A DNA stretch of 64,000 nucleotides from G963704535 sp963704535. Lineage in GTDB: Bacteria; Chloroflexota; Chloroflexia; Chloroflexales; Roseiflexaceae. The notes under the pieces were generated by a model, which saw only the letters and a program-made list of their open reading frames with translations, was not told the origin of the DNA and searched no databases. The stretch spans positions 620,001 through 684,000 of the forward strand of contig OY969916.1 in NCBI GenBank assembly GCA_963704535.1, read 5' to 3'. Shown one piece after another: positions 33,422-44,653 of the stretch (positions within the stretch are counted from its first letter, which is position 1; every line of letters starts with the position of its first letter). A program made the position numbers and the translations under genes.

Positions 33422-35370
33422 ATGCTAGATGCTGAGAGGGTTCGACAGCAGGCGGCACTGTCGTTGGGGCGGCTCTGGCCGCGCCTGGAGGCGCGCTTCC
33501 AGGCGCAGGCGACCGCCTCACCCGACCAGTGGCGCGTGTTCGAGGGGCGGCTGCGCCGCGAGTGGGAGCGGCTGTTCGGGCTGCTGGTCGCGCTATACGG
33601 CGGGCATTACGATTTCTTCTACCATCTGGAGGAGATTACGGCGTCGGCGGCGTGCAGTTGGTTCGCGCGGCCGGCCTGGCTGAAGGATCTCGACGAGGGC
33701 CGCGAGGCCGATCCGGCTTGGTTCCAATCGCAGCAGATGGTCGGCGGCGTGTGTTATGTGGATCTGTTCGCTGGGACGATCGGCGGTTTGCGCGAGCATC
33801 TGCCCTACCTCAAGACCCTCGGTCTGACCTACCTGCACCTGATGCCGCTGTTCGAGGCCCCGGCCGGCGAGAGCGACGGCGGCTATGCCGTCAGCAGCTA
33901 CCGCCGCGTCAACCCGAAGCTGGGCACGATCGAGGAGCTTTCGGAGCTGGCGCGCGAGTTCCAACGTGATGGCATCAGCCTGGTGGTCGACTTCGTGTTC
34001 AACCATACCTCCGACGAGCACGCGTGGGCGCGGCGAGCCCAGGCCGGCGACCCCGAGTACCAGGAGTACTATTTCGTGTTCCCCGACCGGGCGATACCCG
34101 ACGCCTATGAGCGAACGCTGCGCGAGATCTTCCCAACGGTGCGGCGCGGCAGCTTCACCTGGCGCGAGGATATGCTGCGCTGGGTCTGGACGACCTTCAA
34201 CAGCTTCCAGTGGGATCTGAACTACGCCAACCCGGCGGTCTTCCGGGCCATGGCCGAGGAGATGCTGTTCCTCGCCAACACCGGCGTCGAGATTCTGCGC
34301 CTGGACGCGGTCGCGTTCATCTGGAAGCGCATGGGCACCAGTTGCGAGAACCAGCCCGAGGCGCACATGCTCATCCAGGCCTTTAACGCGCTGGCGCGCA
34401 TCGCCGCCCCGTCGATGCTGTTCAAGTCCGAGGCGATCGTCCACCCCGACGATGTGCTCAGCTACATCAGCCCGCAGGAGTGCCAGACTCTCGTACAACC
34501 CGCTGCTAATGGCGCTGCTATGGGAGGCGCTGGCGACGCGCGAGGTCAAGCTGCTGGAGCACTCGATGAACACGCGCTTCCGGCTGCCGCGTGGCTGCGC
34601 CTGGGTCAACTACCTACGCTCGCATGACGACATCGGCTGGACGTTCGATGATGCCGACGCGCAGTGGGAGTGGATCGACCCGCTGGGCCACCGGCGGTTC
34701 TTGAACTCGTTCTACGTCGGGCGCTTCGCCGGCTCGTTCGCGCGCGGCGTGCCGTTCCAGGAGAACCCCGACACCGGCGACGCGCGTATCTCCGGCACGC
34801 TGGCCTCGCTGGCCGGGCTGGAGCAGGCGATTCAGGCCGGCGACGAGCAGCAGATCGACCTAGCGGTGCGGCGCATCCTGATGCTCCACAGCATCATCCT
34901 GAGCATCGGCGGCATCCCGCTGATCTACCTAGGCGATGAGGTCGCCACACTCAACGATTATTCTTATGTCAACTATCCCGCCAAGGCCGACGACAGCCGC
35001 TGGGTCCACCGCCCGCAGCTCGATTGGGAGCGGCGCGAATTCCAGCTCGCCAAGCGGCTACATTTTCGCCGAGCTGACGCGGCTGATCCACCTACGCAAG
35101 GCGCAGCCGGCGATTTGGGACGGCGAGATGGAGGTGATCGAGAGCGGCAACCCGCACCTGTTCGGCTACGTGCGCCACCACGACGGTCAGCGCCTGCTGA
35201 TCGTGGCGAACTTCACCGAGCAGCCGCAGGAACTGGACGCCAATCGTCTGCGTATCTACGGGCTGGGTTATCACTTCGCCGATCTGGTTAGCGGGCAGAC
35301 GCTTGCGGCGGAAGAGGCCCTGCTGCTTGAGGCGTACCAGTGCGTGTGGCTGGAGACGCGGGAAACGTGA
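33422..35370 (+). CDS. Amylosucrase, GH13_4 (two frameshifts)
   Basis: Converts sucrose to an alpha-1,4-glucan plus fructose. Joined length about 648 residues, normal. GH13 regions: DFVFNHTSDEHAWARR (region I), EILRLDAVAFIWKRMGTSCE with the nucleophile Asp (II), SEAIVHPDDV with the acid/base Glu (III), YLRSHDDIGWTFDD with the transition-state Asp (IV). The N-terminal helical domain (ERLFGLLVALYGGHYDFF) and GGVCYVDLFAGT are typical of amylosucrase. The frame breaks near 34487 (SYNPLLMALLWEAL resumes) and near 35057 (GYIFAELTRLIHLRKAQPA resumes). All catalytic residues remain, so sequence errors are likely. A glucan-storage or sucrose-use role is inferred. Confidence 0.92.
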
Positions 35371-35447
35371 AGCGTGTTGCGTGTTGCGTGATAAGGTCAG
35401 TGGTCAGTTGCGGTGCAACTGACCACTGACCACTGACCACTGACCTT
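35368..35447. terminator. Heptamer hairpin between convergent amylosucrase and trpG
   Basis: CGTGAAG, CGTGTTG x2, CGTGATA is followed by AGGTCAGTGGTCAGTTGC and its complement GCAACTGACCACTGACC with further ACTGACC units. The strong stem stands exactly between two converging genes; a two-way terminator role is inferred. Confidence 0.6.
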
Positions 35448-35453
35448 GTGGCG

Positions 35454-36020
35454 TTATCCCTGACTCAGGAAGTTCTGCAAGAGCTGCTTGCCCGCCTCGG
35501 TCATGATCAACTCGGGGTGGAACTGGACGCCTTGCACCGGATGCTGGCGGTGCCGTAGGCCCATGATCAGCCCATCGTCGGTCCAGGCAGTCACCTCCAG
35601 GCACTCCGGCAGGTCGGCGCGCCGGACGATCAGCGAGTGGTAGCGGGTCGCCTGGAACGGGTCGGGGAGAGCGGCGAAGACGCCGGCGCCGCCGTGGTGG
35701 ATGGCTGAGAGCTTGCCGTGCATGACTTGGGGCGCGCGCACCACCGTGCCGCCGTAGGCCGCGCCGATCGCCTGGTGCCCCAGGCACACCCCCAGGATCG
35801 GCACCCGCGCACCCAGCTCGCGCACCAGCTCCACGCTGACGCCGGCCTCGCTGGGCGTACACGGCCCCGGCGAGATCACGATCCGCTCGGGCGCCAGCGC
35901 GGCGATGCCGTCGACGCTCAACTCGTCGTTGCGGCGCACTTGCACCTCGGCGCCAAGCTCGGAGAGATACTGGTAGAGGTTGTAGGTAAACGAGTCGTAG
36001 TTGTCGAGCAGGAGAATCAT
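35454..36020 (-). CDS. trpG: Anthranilate synthase component II (glutamine amidotransferase)
   Basis: 188-residue class I glutamine amidotransferase that supplies ammonia to TrpE. MILLLDNYDSFTYNLYQYL at the start, oxyanion region ISPGPCTPSEAG, nucleophile Cys in ILGVCLGHQAIGAAYGG and the His-Glu pair in VQGVQFHPELIMTE. It could also serve 4-amino-4-deoxychorismate synthesis (PabA), as many bacteria share the subunit. It is the last gene of the minus-strand tryptophan cluster. ATG at 36020 follows a TGATTCTCC-like context with AGGAGA-type spacing; the gene is intact. Confidence 0.92.
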   Translation of the reverse strand: MILLLDNYDSFTYNLYQYLSELGAEVQVRRNDELSVDGIAALAPERIVISPGPCTPSEAGVSVELVRELGARVPILGVCLGHQAIGAAYGGTVVRAPQVMHGKLSAIHHGGAGVFAALPDPFQATRYHSLIVRRADLPECLEVTAWTDDGLIMGLRHRQHPVQGVQFHPELIMTEAGKQLLQNFLSQG

Positions 36021-36041
36021 GGTCTATCTCCGTAGTTCGTG

Positions 36042-36096
36042 ATGGAAGGGGGGTTCTTGAGGGGGCTTCCCCTCAAACTCGCCCTTTTCAGACGGT
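36042..36096 (-). repeat. Family A hairpin 3' of the hydrolase gene
   Basis: On the minus strand: AAAAGGGCGAGTTTGAGGGG, loop, CCCCCTCAAGAACCCC, beginning within a few bases of the hydrolase stop. Confidence 0.85.
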
Positions 36097-36098
36097 TT

Positions 36099-37040
36099 CT
36101 AAGCGATAAAGGCCAGCGCGCGGCTCAGTTGCGGCGCGATGTCGTCCGGATATTGGTGGCCCAGGTTTGGGAGCAGTTCCAGCTCACAGGGTACGCCGTG
36201 GGTGTTCAGCAGTTCGACTAGCGTGCGGATGCTGTCGTGGGGCACACCGGCGTCCTGCTCGCCGAGCAGCACAAACCCGCGCAGGCCACGGGCGGCCCCC
36301 TGCCCGATCAGTGGGAGCCAGGCCTCGGGCGTGTCGATCGTCGGGCCGCCGGGGCCGAGCAGCACAAACCCGCGCGCCGGCACCACCCCACTCAGCACCA
36401 TCCGCAGGGCCGTCTCACCGCCCATCGAGAACCCGGCCACCACCACCCGATCGACGTCGACGGCATACTGCTGGCAGAGCGCTGTATAATGCTCCGCGAT
36501 CTCTCGCCGGGCGGTGTCCTGATCATCCCAGATATATGCGTCGCTCATGCCGGCCTGCGATGATTGGAGGGCGGCGAGCAGCCAGCCAGCATCGGTGGCC
36601 GGCCGCCAGCCGTTCAAGGCTGTGGTTCCATTGTCGCCGTTGCCGTGGAGGGCGATGAACAGCGGGCATGGCCGGTCGGCGCGGCAGCCACCGGCCGGCT
36701 CCATAATGAAGCGCTGTGGTCGCACATCTGCCGCTTCTTGGCGCTCCTTGAAGCGCTCCACCAACTCCTCGAAATCGGGCCGGCCCTGAAGCGGCTGCCA
36801 CGACGGACTGGCGCGCATAATCTGCTCGCCATACCAGAACCCCTGGTCCAACGCATCGCGGAGCACCTGGATCGCCAGCTCCGGCTGCTCGACGCGGGCG
36901 GCCATGCAGGAGCGCAAGTAGGAGATCGTCGGCGCCTGTTCGGGGAAGCGACCGCCCTCGCGCGTCAGCAGCTCAAGCGCCTCGGCGAAGGATTGGTTGC
37001 GATAAAGGTCCATGGTCCGGGCATAGAAATCCTCGTACAA
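36099..37040 (-). CDS. Alpha/beta hydrolase (carboxylesterase/PHB-depolymerase-like) with helical N-terminus
   Basis: About 313 residues. The first 100 residues are helical and TPR-like (AEALELLTREGGRFPEQAP). The hydrolase part follows: FIALHGNGDNGTT, nucleophile elbow VVVAGFSMGGETALRM with Ser, acid Asp in VLLGEQDAGVPHDS and His in LLPNLGHQYPDD. The open frame begins at a TTG (37040). An ATT at 37052 preceded by GAGGAAC would give ITNELYEDF and may be the true start. It is embedded in the tryptophan cluster but has no obvious link to the pathway. Confidence 0.78.
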   Translation of the reverse strand: MYEDFYARTMDLYRNQSFAEALELLTREGGRFPEQAPTISYLRSCMAARVEQPELAIQVLRDALDQGFWYGEQIMRASPSWQPLQGRPDFEELVERFKERQEAADVRPQRFIMEPAGGCRADRPCPLFIALHGNGDNGTTALNGWRPATDAGWLLAALQSSQAGMSDAYIWDDQDTARREIAEHYTALCQQYAVDVDRVVVAGFSMGGETALRMVLSGVVPARGFVLLGPGGPTIDTPEAWLPLIGQGAARGLRGFVLLGEQDAGVPHDSIRTLVELLNTHGVPCELELLPNLGHQYPDDIAPQLSRALAFIA

Positions 37041-37140
37041 TTCGTTGGTAATGATATGTTCCTCATTAATAGGACATACGCAGTCGTCTACCGAGCGTGG
37101 CTTTGGCCTTCGGCAGAGAGGTACCTTGCTGCCGCAGGCT

Positions 37141-37827
37141 CTATGCCCGGCTACAAATCCTCATCATGTGATCGCCCCCGCGCTGGAACTCATACGGAAC
37201 GGCGGCGATCTCGACGACGAAACCCGCAGCGATCAAAATGGAGCGGATCGGCTCAACGTAGGGCGACTGCCGGCAATCCAATGCCAGCAGCGGAAATATG
37301 CGCACCTGGCGCGCCACCCGGCACAGCTCCAGGATCGACGCCTGATGAAACGCGAACGAGAGCTGCTCCGAGTACAGAAAGAGCAGGTGCGAGCAGAGGG
37401 CGAGGTCGAACTGGCGATCGGCGAACGGGAGCTGCGGCAGGGCGGCGGTCTGGTAGCGTCGCTGCGCTTTCCCCGACTCAAAATCTTCCAGAAACCGCCC
37501 CATGGTGGCGAGGCGGTGCCGGCCAAGCCGATCGGCATCGGGGAAATAGTCCCAAACGTAGTTCTGGTGATTCCGCTGCACCTGCGTGATGATCGCGTCG
37601 TAGGTCCCCCGGACGCGCTGCTCGATCTGCTGCTTTGAAAAGCGGTAGATCGGATCGCATGAGATGACCGAGTTGCCCAGCGCGGTCATCTCGCGATTGA
37701 AGCTGGCCGGCCCGTCGCCGCAGCCTAGGATGTTCAGCGCGAGGTCGGCGCCGGAGAGATCGAACATCAGCCGATACTCTTCGAGCGAGCGGCCCCAGGG
37801 AACGACGTCGTCGAGTGTGATCGCCAT
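37141..37827 (-). CDS. Class I SAM-dependent methyltransferase
   Basis: 228 residues. LALNILGCGDGPASFNREM is a SAM-binding motif I variant (GCGDGPASF), with CDPIYRFS as motif post I and FDLALCSHLLFLYSEQL as motif IV. A WDYFPDADRLGRHRLATMGRFLEDF stretch is typical of a conserved group of small methyltransferases of unknown substrate. It follows trpE on the same strand. ATG at 37827. Confidence 0.78.
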   Translation of the reverse strand: MAITLDDVVPWGRSLEEYRLMFDLSGADLALNILGCGDGPASFNREMTALGNSVISCDPIYRFSKQQIEQRVRGTYDAIITQVQRNHQNYVWDYFPDADRLGRHRLATMGRFLEDFESGKAQRRYQTAALPQLPFADRQFDLALCSHLLFLYSEQLSFAFHQASILELCRVARQVRIFPLLALDCRQSPYVEPIRSILIAAGFVVEIAAVPYEFQRGGDHMMRICSRA

Positions 37828-37855
37828 ATTAAATCCTTGGGCATATCGGGGAAAT

Positions 37856-38116
37856 TGGAGATTAGAGATTAGAGATTAGGACGCCTTGATCAATCTCCAA
37901 TCTCCAATCTCCAATCTCGGAGCAAGATGGAAGGGGATTCTTGAGGGGCGACCCCTCAAACTCCCCCTTTTCAGATCTCCAATCTCGGAGCAAGATGGAA
38001 GGGGATTCTTGAGGGGCGACCCCTCAAACTCCCCCTTTTCAGATCTCCAATCTCGGAGCAAGATGGAAGGGGATTCTTGAGGGGCGACCCCTCAAACTCC
38101 CCCTTTTCAGACAGTT
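37856..38116 (-). repeat. Heptamer arrays plus three 68-bp family A units
   Basis: GAGATTA x3 (37858-37880) faces CAATCTC x4 (37892-37918), an inverted heptamer array. From 37919 three head-to-tail 68-bp units follow, each with a short CAATCTCGG heptamer remnant joined to the TTGAGGGG/CCCCTCAA hairpin. This is the only place where the two repeat classes are fused into one unit. It fills the 290-base gap 3' of trpE. Confidence 0.92.
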
Positions 38117-38117
38117 T

Positions 38118-39617
<1,500 letters not shown>

Positions 39618-39647
39618 AATTGTTCCCTTTCATGATGGGCGGCCACC

Positions 39648-39712
39648 GACCCTGTAGGGCCGGCCACGGAGGGCCGGCCACTGAGCCAGAGGCCAGCCAC
39701 GGAGGGCCGGCC

Positions 39713-39719
<7 letters not shown>
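39648..39719. repeat. GGCCGGCC-type palindrome between trpE and trpS
   Basis: TGTAGGGCCGGCCACGGAGG on the left is mirrored by GGCCGGCCCTACA on the right, with a middle GGCCGGCC. The trpS stop codon (39713-39715) lies in the right arm. Confidence 0.8.
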
Positions 39720-40738
<1,019 letters not shown>

Positions 40739-40772
40739 AAGTATGGCTCCTTCGTATTGCAAATGTGTGATA

Positions 40773-41161
40773 TTACACTTCAACCTTGTAATTGAGCTTC
40801 AATTCGTCGCCCGGCACCCCGCGGATGCCCCAATTGTGCCTGGGCGTCTCGAAGATCGTGATCTCAATATCTGGACCGACATCCGCAACTGGCCCCTTAT
40901 TCGCTCGAAGAGCAAGCCGATCAGTCGTTTCTTAGCCTCGACCGAGCGACCCTCGAACATACTAATCTCAATGATTGTGTACTGCTCGGTCCGACCGGCG
41001 GGGTAGTAAAAATCATCCGAATCGAGCGGCAGGAAGCGGTGCGCCCGTTTATCGGGTGGATACTGCAACGCATCTACGACACAGGAATGAATGATGTCGG
41101 AGAGCGCGCCTTTGACCTGATCCAGGTGCTCTTTGACGCCGTAGATTTTGATTTGGGCCAT
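40773..41161 (-). CDS. Tautomerase-superfamily protein (one frameshift)
   Basis: About 129 residues. MAQIKIYGVKEHLDQVKGALSD begins the fold, though the usual catalytic Pro after the start Met is replaced by Ala. YPPDKRAHRFLPLDSDDFYYP and RTEQYTIIEISMFEGRSVEAKKRLI are typical of the MIF/4-OT-like tautomerase group often found beside trp genes or in operons of unknown role. The C-terminus is in another frame from about 40890 (DIEITIFETPRHNWGIRG, then GDELKLNYKVEV). ATG 41161. Missing Pro-1 makes ordinary tautomerase activity doubtful. Confidence 0.75.
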
Positions 41162-41179
41162 AAGGATCGTCCTTTCAAT

Positions 41180-41236
41180 CTTGCGTGTTGCGTGTTGCGT
41201 GAGTCCAAATTCACGCAACACGCAACACGCAACTCA
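41180..41236. repeat. Inverted heptamer array between trpB and the tautomerase gene
   Basis: CGTGTTG x2 CGTGAG (41184-41204) faces CACGCAACACGCAACACGC (41212-41231), a near-perfect stem. The trpB stop codon at 41234-41236 abuts it. Confidence 0.88.
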
Positions 41237-42596
41237 CGCGCCGGTGGGCGGCAGTGCGGCCAGCGCCAGCGCGACCTCTTCCTGCGAGTACTCGTGGTCC
41301 TGTAGCCGGCCGGCCATATAATCCATATAGGCGCCCATGTCGAAGTGACCGTGCCCGCTCAGGTTGAACAGGATCACCTTCGCCTCGCCGGCCTCCTTGC
41401 AGCGAATCGCCTCGTCGATCGCGGCCCGGACCGCGTGGGTCGCCTCGGGCGCCGGGATGATCCCTTCGACCTGGGCGAACCGGACGCCGGCGGCGAAGCA
41501 GCGCAGTTGCGGCTCGGCGCGCGCCTCGACCAGACCCAGGTCGACCAAATGGCTGACTAGCGGCGCCATGCCGTGGTAGCGCAGCCCGCCGGCGTGGATG
41601 CCCTCGGGCACAAACGTGTGGCCCAGCGTGTGCATCTTGACCAGCGGCGTCATCCCGGCGGTGTCGCCGAAGTCGTAGGTGTACCTGCCGCGCGTCAGGC
41701 TGGGGCAGGACGCCGGCTCAACGGCGATGATTCGCATGCTGCGCTCACCGCGCAGCCGCGCGCCGATGAACGGGAAGGCCAGGCCGGCGAAGTTCGAGCC
41801 GCCGCCGGTGCAGCCGATCACGATATCGGGGTAGTCGCCAGCCTGCTCAAGCTGCGCCAGCGCCTCCTGCCCAATCACCGTCTGGTGCAGCAGCACATGG
41901 TTGAGTACGCTGCCCAAGCGCATACTTGGAGTCCGGGTCCTGCGCGGCCACCTCGACCGCCTCGCTGATCGCGATCCCCAGGCTGCCGGTCAATTCGGGG
42001 TGCTCGACCAGGATCGTGCGGCCGGCATTCGTCTCATCGCTGGGGCTAGCGACCACGCGGGCGCCGAAGGTCTCCATCAGCGCGCGGCGGTACGGCTTCT
42101 GGTTGTAGCTGACCTTGACCATATAGACCAGCACCTCCAGCCCAAAGAAGGCCCCGGCCATCGCCAGCGAGGAGCCCCACTGGCCGGCGCCGGTCTCCGT
42201 TACCAGCCGCTTCACGCCCTCCTGTTTGTTGTAGTACGCCTGCGCCACGGCGGTATTGGGTTTGTGCGAGCCGGCAGGGCTAACGCCCTCGTACTTGTAA
42301 TAGATCTTGGCCGGGGTGTCGAGCGCCCGCTCCAGGCGGCGCGCCCGGAACAGCGGTGTCGGGCGCCACTGGCGGTAGATCGCCTGGACCTCTTCGGGGA
42401 TCGCGATCGCGCGCTCCTGGCTGACCTCCTGAGCGATCAGCGCCATCGGGAACAGCGGCGCCAAGTCGTCCGGGCCGATCGGCTGGCCGGTGCCGGGGTG
42501 CAGCACCGGCGGCGGCGGCGATGGCAGGTCGGCGGCGATGTTGTACCAACTCACCGGCATCTGATCTTCTGTCAGTAGATACTTGACCGTTTCCAT
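41234..42596 (-). CDS. trpB: TrpB2-type tryptophan synthase beta chain (one frameshift)
   Basis: PLP enzyme that joins indole and serine. The long N-terminus (ETVKYLLTEDQMPVSWYNIAADLP) and KIYYKYEGVSPAGSHKPNTA with the PLP Lys mark the TrpB2 group, as does VKVSYNQKPYRRALMETFGA. The Gly-rich phosphate site is GCTGGGSNFAGLAFPF. The frame breaks at about 41918 in SKYALG; deleting one G of a GGG run gives KYALGSVLNHVLLHQ, the family sequence, so a homopolymer error is likely. Joined about 453 residues. It is the first gene behind the T-box leader. No trpA is present in the window, which suits TrpB2 acting on free indole. Confidence 0.92.
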
Positions 42597-42632
42597 CGCG
42601 TGTACCTCCTCTTTGCGGTCGCCGGTTGGCAC

Positions 42633-42690
42633 TTGCAACTGACGACGGACAACGGACAACGGACGACGTAAAGGCGTATTGCAATACGCC
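42633..42690. repeat. ACGGACA heptamers and GGCGTATTGCAATACGCC palindrome
   Basis: ACTGACG, ACGGACA, ACGGACA, ACGGACG (42639-42668) is followed by a perfect 18-bp palindrome at 42673-42690. Both lie between the T-box terminator and the trpB ribosome site, so they are in the mRNA leader. Confidence 0.85.
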
Positions 42691-42697
42691 CCAACAC

Positions 42698-43075
42698 AAA
42701 AAACCCCCCATCCCAGATCGGGACGAGAGGCTAATGCCCTCGCGGTGCCACCCGCATTCGCCGGCTCTTACAAACTCGGCGCACTCAACAGGTACCTTTC
42801 AGCACCCTGGTAGTGGAGTGCTGATGTAGAGACCCTGCGCCCTGATAACGGTGGCGTCTCCGGCGGCTACTACTTGATGCAATTGAGAATTGAGAATGTA
42901 AAATTGAGAAAGCCTTCAACCGAGCAATTCTCAATTTTCAATTCTTCATTCTCAATTTCCCCGTTCGCTCCGCAACTCCCAGGCCCATTCCGCGCCCGTA
43001 CCTGCACCGGCTTTGCACCAACCGCCGGCTCTCTGGACAGTGATCGGTCGCGTACTCTTCCTGTTCGGCGTCGTT
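42698..43075 (-). promoter_or_regulatory. T-box riboswitch (tRNA-Trp sensing) upstream of trpB
   Basis: On the minus strand the leader starts with GAACAGGAAGAGTA (about 43070), continues with AGAGAGCCGGCGGTTGGTGC, then the probable specifier GGAATGGGCCTGGG (codon TGG, Trp). The T-box proper is GGGTGGCACCGCG (42741-42753), followed by CCTCTCGTCCCGATCTGGGA and GGGGGGTTTTTT, the competing terminator ending at 42698. Uncharged tRNA-Trp should stabilise the antiterminator and switch on trpB and the genes behind it. A heptamer array is inserted between stem I and the antiterminator. The leader is strong evidence that the whole cluster is Trp-regulated. Confidence 0.95.
42880..42959 (-). repeat. AT-rich inverted heptamer array inside the T-box leader
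   Basis: ATTGAGA, ATTGAGA, ATGTAAA, ATTGAGA (42882-42911) faces CAATTCT, CAATTTT, CAATTCT, TCATTCT, CAATTTC (42925-42959). It would fold as an independent hairpin and leave both functional halves of the T-box intact. Confidence 0.9.
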
Positions 43076-43094
43076 GTATCTGTTATTGCGGGAG

Positions 43095-43123
43095 AGTATA
43101 GCAGCGTCGGTATGGAATGTCAA
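43095..43123 (-). promoter_or_regulatory. Promoter of the T-box/tryptophan operon
   Basis: TTGACA (43118-43123), 17-base spacer and TATACT (43095-43100) on the minus strand; transcription would start about 43088, just before the T-box stem I. Confidence 0.9.
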
Positions 43124-43256
43124 CCGGTCAAAAGACGGTTATGTCCTAGTTCGTTTGGGGTGCTATAATGCCCTTGGCTCCGCAGTGCGCTTGCATGCGC
43201 CTTTACCCCGGAGCACGAGTCTCGTTCCCGCTTCATCATACCTGAAAGGACTCGCC

Positions 43257-44336
43257 ATGGCCTCAGTGATCTCCGTCTCCACCCAGACACGCGCCGACAT
43301 CTCGCGCCGGCTCGTGTGGGGGCTGCTCATCGCCGGCACGGCAGCCAACACGTTTGGCATCGCCGGCGGCTCCTGGGATGGCGCATACCACCGCCGCTAC
43401 GTGGTCGACACATTCTTCTCCCCGCCGCACCTGATGATCTACGGCGGCATGCTGGGAACCTTGCTGATCGGGCTGGCGATCCTGGGCATGCTGGTGCTCG
43501 ACGGCTGGTCGCAGGGTGATGTCGTCGGCACGCTGCTGCGGCGCCCGCTGCTGCTCCTGCCGCTGCTGGCTAACCTAGGCTTCCTGGCCACCGGGCCGTT
43601 CGATGATGTATGGCATCGCCTGTTCGGCCGCGACGAGCTGACGCCCTGGACCGTGCCACATGCCATCCTGCTGCTGAACCTGGCGGCGACGGCGGTGGGT
43701 GTAGCCGGGCTGGCGCTCTGGCTGCGGGCCTCCGCGCCGGCCAGCGGGCTGCCCGCGCCGCAGGAGCGCGGCGAGCGTCGGCGAGCCGAGGTGGCGCTAT
43801 TTATCGGCCTAAGCATGGCCCTGAGTCATGTGTGGCCCTTCGTCAGCGAGTGGGAGGGCGGCTTCTCATTGGGCAGCCCGGTGCTCCAGTACGGCTGGAT
43901 CTACCCGCCCACGGCCACGCTGATCGCCGCACTGACTATGACTCTGACGGCCCGCCTCTTCCCCGGCCGCTGGTGGCTTTTACCGCTGGTGGCGTTGGTC
44001 AGCCAGATATGGCGGCTGCTACCATCCACGCTGCTGATGTTCTTCGGCTACCCAGGACCGAACGGCCTGAACATTGTCCTGCTGATGGCCGCGACAAGCT
44101 ACGGCCTGATCGAGTATTTCGGCCAGCGCCTGCCAGCCAGGGCGCGCTATGCGCTGTTCGGCACCAGCTACATTGGCATCATCCTGCTGGCCCGCGTCGC
44201 CGGTCGGCTGCCGACCCTGACCACGTTCGAGATCCTGGCTACCGCACTGCTGCTGCCGATCTTCGCTATGCTCGGCGGCGAGCTGGGCGCAAGGCTGGCC
44301 GGCGGCCTGCGGCGCCTGGCGGGGGATCGCGTCTAA
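43257..44336 (+). CDS. Polytopic membrane protein of unknown function
   Basis: 359 residues from the ATG at 43257 with GAAAGGA upstream. About nine membrane helices (LLIAGTAANTFGIAGG, LMIYGGMLGTLLIGLAILGML, LLLLPLLANLGFLATG, AILLLNLAATAVGVAGLALWL and others). Charged or polar signatures in loops: GSWDGAYHRRYVVDTFFSPPH, GPFDDVWHRLFGRDELTPWTVPHA. The paired His/Asp motifs near the membrane (DxxYH, DDxWH, PHxL) resemble membrane metal-binding hydrolases or oxidase-like proteins, but I do not recognise the family. It is divergent from the tryptophan operon. Confidence 0.7.
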   Translation: MASVISVSTQTRADISRRLVWGLLIAGTAANTFGIAGGSWDGAYHRRYVVDTFFSPPHLMIYGGMLGTLLIGLAILGMLVLDGWSQGDVVGTLLRRPLLLLPLLANLGFLATGPFDDVWHRLFGRDELTPWTVPHAILLLNLAATAVGVAGLALWLRASAPASGLPAPQERGERRRAEVALFIGLSMALSHVWPFVSEWEGGFSLGSPVLQYGWIYPPTATLIAALTMTLTARLFPGRWWLLPLVALVSQIWRLLPSTLLMFFGYPGPNGLNIVLLMAATSYGLIEYFGQRLPARARYALFGTSYIGIILLARVAGRLPTLTTFEILATALLLPIFAMLGGELGARLAGGLRRLAGDRV

Positions 44337-44367
44337 TATGAGCGTTTAAGGGCAATAGCTTTCAAAT

Positions 44368-44493
44368 AAGGTCGCGCTCAGACCTTGTTGCTCCGCACCT
44401 TCTGGCGCCTTTTCAAACAAGGTCTTATTTGAAAAGTATTAGGTTTAAGGGCTGGCGATTGGCGACCGTGTAGGTCTTGCCAGTCGCCTTTTT
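44368..44493 (+). terminator. Inverted repeat and Rho-independent terminator after the membrane protein
   Basis: TTTCAAATAAGGTC (44370-44383) is mirrored by CAAGGTCTTATTTGAAA (44418-44434). The terminator proper is GGCGATTGGCGACC, loop, GGTCTTGCCAGTCGCC, TTTTT at 44454-44493. The rest of the 317-base gap holds a diverged G-rich repeat at about 44549-44600. Confidence 0.8.
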
Positions 44494-44653
44494 GTAGGCA
44501 TCGCTGGACGATTTTCACCAAGCTTGCTATAGTCTTTCAGAAAAGAACTGGAAGGGAGGGGCAAGGGGAGGGTGGCCTCCCCTTAAATCCCACCCCAACC
44601 CGTCGTAAGTAGTCGAGATCATGTTCTGAAGATCTATAGTGATTGGAGAAGTT

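Noticed and set aside
43164..43169. TATAAT as promoter of the membrane protein at 43257
   Set aside because: No -35 hexamer at 16-18 bases; the position is plausible but too weak to annotate.
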